From an uncultured Oligoflexales bacterium (lineage in GTDB: Bacteria > Bdellovibrionota_B > Oligoflexia > Oligoflexales > JAPPIL01): a DNA stretch of 64,000 bases. The position numbers were made by a program, and so were the translations under genes. The notes under the pieces were generated by a model, which saw nothing but the letters and a program-made list of their open reading frames with translations, did not search any database and was not told the DNA's origin. Positions 63,035 through 64,000 of this stretch are shown here, piece by piece (the stretch's first letter is position 1; each line of letters starts with the position of its first letter). The stretch lies in contig OY282434.1 in the NCBI GenBank assembly GCA_958296095.1, forward strand, positions 2,758,001-2,822,000, in the 5' to 3' direction.

Positions 63035-63235
63035 TTGGCTACGCGGCTTTCTATATCGCTCGCTTTCTAGCTCGCTCCTTGCCCTCAGACCACTCGCTAT
63101 TGCGTTCAAGCTTGCGATCAGACCACTCGCTATTGCGTTCAGGCTTGAACCCAAGCCTCTCTGCCTGCCCTCAGACCTCTCGCTCCTTGTCCCCCGAGAC
63201 CTCCCTACATGTCGTGTGCGGCGCTGCCCAAAGCA
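63035..63235 (-). repeat. Dispersed repeat fragment L (tails only)
   Basis: Minus-oriented tail units: TATATCGCTCGCTTTCTAGC followed by three GACCACTCGCTATTGCGTTC-type units of about 32-36 bases. No core arms. It ends before an AT-rich leader of the prepilin gene; 63240-63357 shows no other feature. Confidence 0.75.
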
Positions 63236-63357
63236 AGCTATAACCCATTGATATTTTTAGAACTTAAAAAAAAGCTAATGGCAAAAAAAAAACGCCGAAC
63301 TGCCATATAGAGACATGTGCTTAGTGAGTTACGCCAATTTTAACTGAGGGTGGTAAG

Positions 63358-64000
63358 ATGAGTGCCAAGGAAATATTAAAGGGCAAGCTGTTGGGGTTCT
63401 CGCTGCTTGAGCTGATGGTCGTAGTTGCTATTCTCGGAGTATTAGCAACGGTGGCAGTGCCGCGGTTTAACATCTTCAGAGCGCGGTCACGGCAGGCAGA
63501 AGCGAAGAGCAATATGGGAGTTATCTTCACCTTGCAGGAAAGTTTTCAAATTGAGCATGAGAAGTATTACGATGGCAAGAAAACTACTTGGGGTGGTGAG
63601 GATATGGTGACACATACCGACAACAGCAAGGGAGCTGGATATGCAGTCGCGGGGACTATTGCCGGTTCATGTAAAGCTAATAAACTTGGCTTTCGCCTTG
63701 CCAATTGTGGGGCTGCTCGTTACGCCTACATGATAGGTCATGCTGTTACTGACACAGCATTTTTAGCCATCGCGCATGCATACTCGGACGGTGCTGAGGG
63801 GAAGCGTATCTTTCCTGGCTGTGCGGGCAGCCATACTGCTCCAAATAAACCGAAAACTCTCAGGGGCGCTGCCTCGGCAATCACCGCCGCCAAGCGTTGC
63901 GCTCACGATGGAGCAAACACAGATAGAAGTGTGGGAGATGCATGGTGCATAGATGAAGGTCGTACCCTCTTCAACTATCGTGATATAGTTGAGTTTTGCG
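63358..64000 (+). CDS. Type IV prepilin-like protein (3' end outside window)
   Basis: ATG 63358 follows GAGGGTGG. The frame stays open to the window end (214 codons). The leader MSAKEILKGKLLG precedes the prepilin peptidase site G/FSLLELMVVVAILGVLATVA with Glu at mature position 5, then an N-methylated alpha-helix and a globular part with paired cysteines (SCKANKLG, ANCGAARYAY, GCAGSH). It is PilA-like, either a pilus subunit or a type II secretion pseudopilin; the many cysteines suggest disulfide stabilisation. Confidence 0.9.
   Translation, partial: MSAKEILKGKLLGFSLLELMVVVAILGVLATVAVPRFNIFRARSRQAEAKSNMGVIFTLQESFQIEHEKYYDGKKTTWGGEDMVTHTDNSKGAGYAVAGTIAGSCKANKLGFRLANCGAARYAYMIGHAVTDTAFLAIAHAYSDGAEGKRIFPGCAGSHTAPNKPKTLRGAASAITAAKRCAHDGANTDRSVGDAWCIDEGRTLFNYRDIVEFC

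Overview
The window reads as a chromosomal segment of a Gram-negative, deltaproteobacteria-like organism (Myxococcota, Bdellovibrionota and Desulfobacterota all remain possible). The evidence is the folP-cdaA-ybbR-glmM-pdxJ-tsaE gene order, a TonB/ExbB/ExbD system with an outer-membrane receptor, many Sec- or lipoprotein-exported proteins, a VKOR-DsbA fusion and a type IV-type prepilin. This is an inference from gene content; no rRNA is present to settle it.

Layout. 1-0.6 kb: end of ctaB and a NifU-domain protein. 0.7-4.5 kb: an exported protein, dispersed-repeat clusters and an Rpn-family nuclease gene interrupted by a repeat. 4.6-9.7 kb: folP, cdaA, ybbR, glmM, pdxJ, tsaE, tightly packed. 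9.7-14.5 kb (minus strand): exbB, exbD, tonB, a TonB-dependent receptor and a lipoprotein, all overlapping. 15.4-20.8 kb: a ClpX-like ATPase, fmt, a purN homologue, an exported protein and serS. 20.9-29.7 kb: two paralogous lipoproteins, a repeat array, a subtilisin-like protein, another lipoprotein, VKOR-DsbA and an internally duplicated protein. 29.7-39.1 kb: aspS, an exported protein, a repeat array, a PutP-like symporter, a decayed large gene, Nudix, thiolase and tRNA-Met. 39.1-46.5 kb: remnants of mobile or defence genes and a surface-polysaccharide locus with an 18-C tract inside a methyltransferase gene. 47.5-59.1 kb: an AT-rich defence island holding a HEPN-type protein and a complete DNA phosphorothioation system of the SspABCD-SspE type plus a phosphorothioation-associated methyltransferase. 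59.2-63.2 kb: Rpn gene fragments broken by repeats. 63.4-64 kb: start of a prepilin gene.

The two most notable features are the Ssp island and the dispersed repeat. In the island, sspA-sspB-sspC-sspD-methyltransferase run head to tail and the sspE-like effector is convergent, meeting them at overlapping stop codons. The repeat is a composite element found in at least a dozen clusters. Its core of about 165 bp has complementary arms whose sequence differs between copies while pairing is kept (for example GGCAGGGAG/CTCCCTGCC, GGCGAGGCG/CGCCTCGCC and GGCACGGCA/TGCCGTGCC), and a third helix crosses the first, so the predicted fold is a pseudoknot. The clusters are oriented with a flanking gene, they interrupt several Rpn genes, and three Rpn genes end just before the element's 3' arm. 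This suggests, without proving, that Rpn genes and the short elements form one mobile family.
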